Below are positions 4,150 through 5,411 of a stretch of 5,411 bases of DNA, piece by piece. The stretch's first letter is position 1; each line of letters begins with the position of its first letter. The stretch lies in the NCBI GenBank assembly GCA_030044035.1, contig JASHWN010000447.1:1-5411 (forward strand), read 5' to 3'. The translations under genes were made by a program, and so were the position numbers. The notes beneath the pieces are model-generated. The model saw only the letters and a list, made by a program, of their open reading frames with translations. It searched no databases and was not told the origin of the DNA. Source of the stretch: Xanthobacteraceae bacterium. Lineage in GTDB: Bacteria; Pseudomonadota; Alphaproteobacteria; Rhizobiales; Xanthobacteraceae.

Positions 4150-5411
4150 ATGTTCTACGTCCCGCTTTACTTCGAAGCGATCCGCTGGCGGCCGGTTCTG
4201 GTGTTCTGGCTGGCGACGCTGGCGCAGGCGGCCGTTTGGCTGGCGGTGCCGATGCTGTTCTATGCGGCGCCGCCCGGCGACCTCGCCCAGGTGCTGGCGA
4301 TCGGCCACGAATTTCAGTTCGACAGCGACGTCGGTCCGCCGCTGGCGTTCTGGCTCGTCGAGATCGCGTTTCGCATTGCCGGCCTGTTCGGCGTCTATGC
4401 GTTGTCGCAGATCTGCGTCGTCACGACCTATTGGTGCGCGTTCAGGCTGGGCAGCGCTATCCTCGGCCCGCCACAGGCGGCGCTTGCGGTGCTGCTGATG
4501 GTCGGCATTTCGCCGTTCACGGCGCCGAGCCCGGATTTCGGGCCGCCGATCCTCACCATGGCGCTCTGGGCCGTCGTGCTGCTCAGTTACTGGCGCGCGG
4601 TAGCGGAGGGCCAGCGACGAGCCTGGTATGCGCTCGGCATCGCAGCTGCGCTCATCTTGGTCGCCAGCGAAGCCGCGCTGATCCTGCTCGGCACGCTTGC
4701 GGTGTTCACAGTGATGACGGCGCGCGGCCGCGCCGCGCTGGAGCGGATCGAACCGTGGATAGTCGCTGCCGCGCTGCTCTGCTTTCTGTTCCTGCACCTG
4801 CTCTGGCTCGAGGGCGCGGCCGACAGTTTGACGCCGGCGATCGCGCGACTGCGCGAGGCGGGCACCGCCGGCCCAAATACCAGCGCGTGGCTTCGGCTTT
4901 TGGTGCTGCTGGCGCTGGCGCACGCCGGCCTTGCCATTCTCGTGCTGCTGGCGCGCGGCTTTCCGCGCGGCAGCACCGCTCCATTGCCGGCTTTGACCCG
5001 GCCGGCAGTCGATGAGTTCGCCAAAACCTATGTCGGCACGCTGGCGTTCGTTCCGGCTTTGCTGTCGACGATCGTCGCCGTCGTGCTGGTGCGCCGCGCG
5101 CCGATCGGCGGCGTCGCACCGCTCGTCGTGCTCTCGCCGCTCGCCGTCGTCCTTCTCGCCGGCCAAAGCATCGCGCTTTATCATGAGCGCATTCTCGGCT
5201 TCGCCTGGACCGGCCTGTTGCTGGTGCCGGCGGTCATGGTGCCGGCGGCGATCATCATTCTGCCGTGGACGCTCGGCACCGAGCTCACGATCGCCGAGCC
5301 GGCGTCCGCAATGGGAAAATTCTTCGCCGAGAGCTTTAAGAACAGGACCGGGCGGCCGCTGGCGCTGATCACCGGCGAGATCGGCCCTGCAACCGTGGTA
5401 GCGCTCGGCGC
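4150..5411 (+). CDS. ArnT/PMT-like membrane glycosyltransferase, GT39 family (3' end cut by window)
   Basis: The reading frame is open from ATG 4150 to the window edge (420 residues visible). The protein is strongly hydrophobic with about ten membrane segments, roughly at residues 17-39, 64-95, 106-122, 131-147, 159-184, 203-219, 247-269, 294-313, 320-337 and 349-374. After the first helix a periplasmic-type loop carries GHEFQFDSDVGPPLAFW (52-68). It matches the position of the GHE...HPPL loop in ArnT-like PMT_2 proteins, which hold acidic catalytic residues there (E54, D58 and D60 are candidates). A second loop has PSPDFGPP (126-133), with D129 as another candidate. Residues after about 385 (MGKFFAESFKNRTGRPLALITGE) begin a soluble C-terminal domain. 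Such enzymes move a sugar from a polyprenyl-phosphate donor to lipid A, another lipid or protein; the acceptor here is unknown. An in-frame TGA at 4117-4119 and no other start fix the ATG. No good ribosome-binding site is visible. Confidence 0.87.
   Translation, partial: MFYVPLYFEAIRWRPVLVFWLATLAQAAVWLAVPMLFYAAPPGDLAQVLAIGHEFQFDSDVGPPLAFWLVEIAFRIAGLFGVYALSQICVVTTYWCAFRLGSAILGPPQAALAVLLMVGISPFTAPSPDFGPPILTMALWAVVLLSYWRAVAEGQRRAWYALGIAAALILVASEAALILLGTLAVFTVMTARGRAALERIEPWIVAAALLCFLFLHLLWLEGAADSLTPAIARLREAGTAGPNTSAWLRLLVLLALAHAGLAILVLLARGFPRGSTAPLPALTRPAVDEFAKTYVGTLAFVPALLSTIVAVVLVRRAPIGGVAPLVVLSPLAVVLLAGQSIALYHERILGFAWTGLLLVPAVMVPAAIIILPWTLGTELTIAEPASAMGKFFAESFKNRTGRPLALITGEIGPATVVALG

Noticed and set aside
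4080..5015. A 311-codon plus-strand frame starting inside the palindromic repeat
   Set aside because: It overlaps the membrane glycosyltransferase in another frame, starts within the repeat hairpin and gives a low-complexity Arg/Ala-rich product without domain resemblance.
4132..5184. A 350-codon minus-strand frame opposite the membrane glycosyltransferase
   Set aside because: The Gln/Arg/Asp-rich composition with no motif is the reverse-strand shadow of a hydrophobic, Leu/Ala/Val-rich coding sequence.

Overview
The window is GC-rich, densely coded DNA. The protein families and a roughly 140-bp palindromic repeat point to an alphaproteobacterium of the order Hyphomicrobiales (Bradyrhizobium/Xanthobacter-like). 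That placement comes from recalled family resemblance, not from a search. No rRNA, tRNA, CRISPR array, transposase or phage gene was seen.

The left part (1-1869) is read on the minus strand. From its promoter-proximal end it holds a type II toxin-antitoxin pair (Phd/YefM-type antitoxin, then a PIN-domain VapC-type toxin with a 13-bp overlap), a small family-2 glycosyltransferase-like protein that lacks the usual DxD motif, and a MarR-type regulator fused to a GNAT acetyltransferase domain. The last gene is cut by the left edge. A perfect 7-bp-arm dyad typical of MarR operators spans the glycosyltransferase stop codon just upstream of the MarR-GNAT start.

The right part (1962-5411) is read on the plus strand: a PA0069-family radical SAM protein, ribonuclease HII (rnhB), a multi-hairpin intergenic repeat, and an ArnT/PMT-like membrane glycosyltransferase (GT39) cut by the right edge. 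The radical SAM protein ends in QLALF, which resembles a sliding-clamp-binding motif. With its neighbour rnhB this hints at a genome-maintenance role.

The two halves diverge from a 92-bp intergenic region (1870-1961). On the antitoxin side, two copies of CCGTACGG lie 10 bp apart inside a plausible promoter, a layout expected for autoregulation of a Phd/YefM-type operon. Neither divergent gene has a clear Shine-Dalgarno sequence, and the predicted transcription starts fall on or next to both ATG codons, so both messages may be leaderless. The window is mostly ordinary chromosome. The points most worth checking are the clamp-like tail, the antitoxin operator layout and the DxD-less glycosyltransferase.
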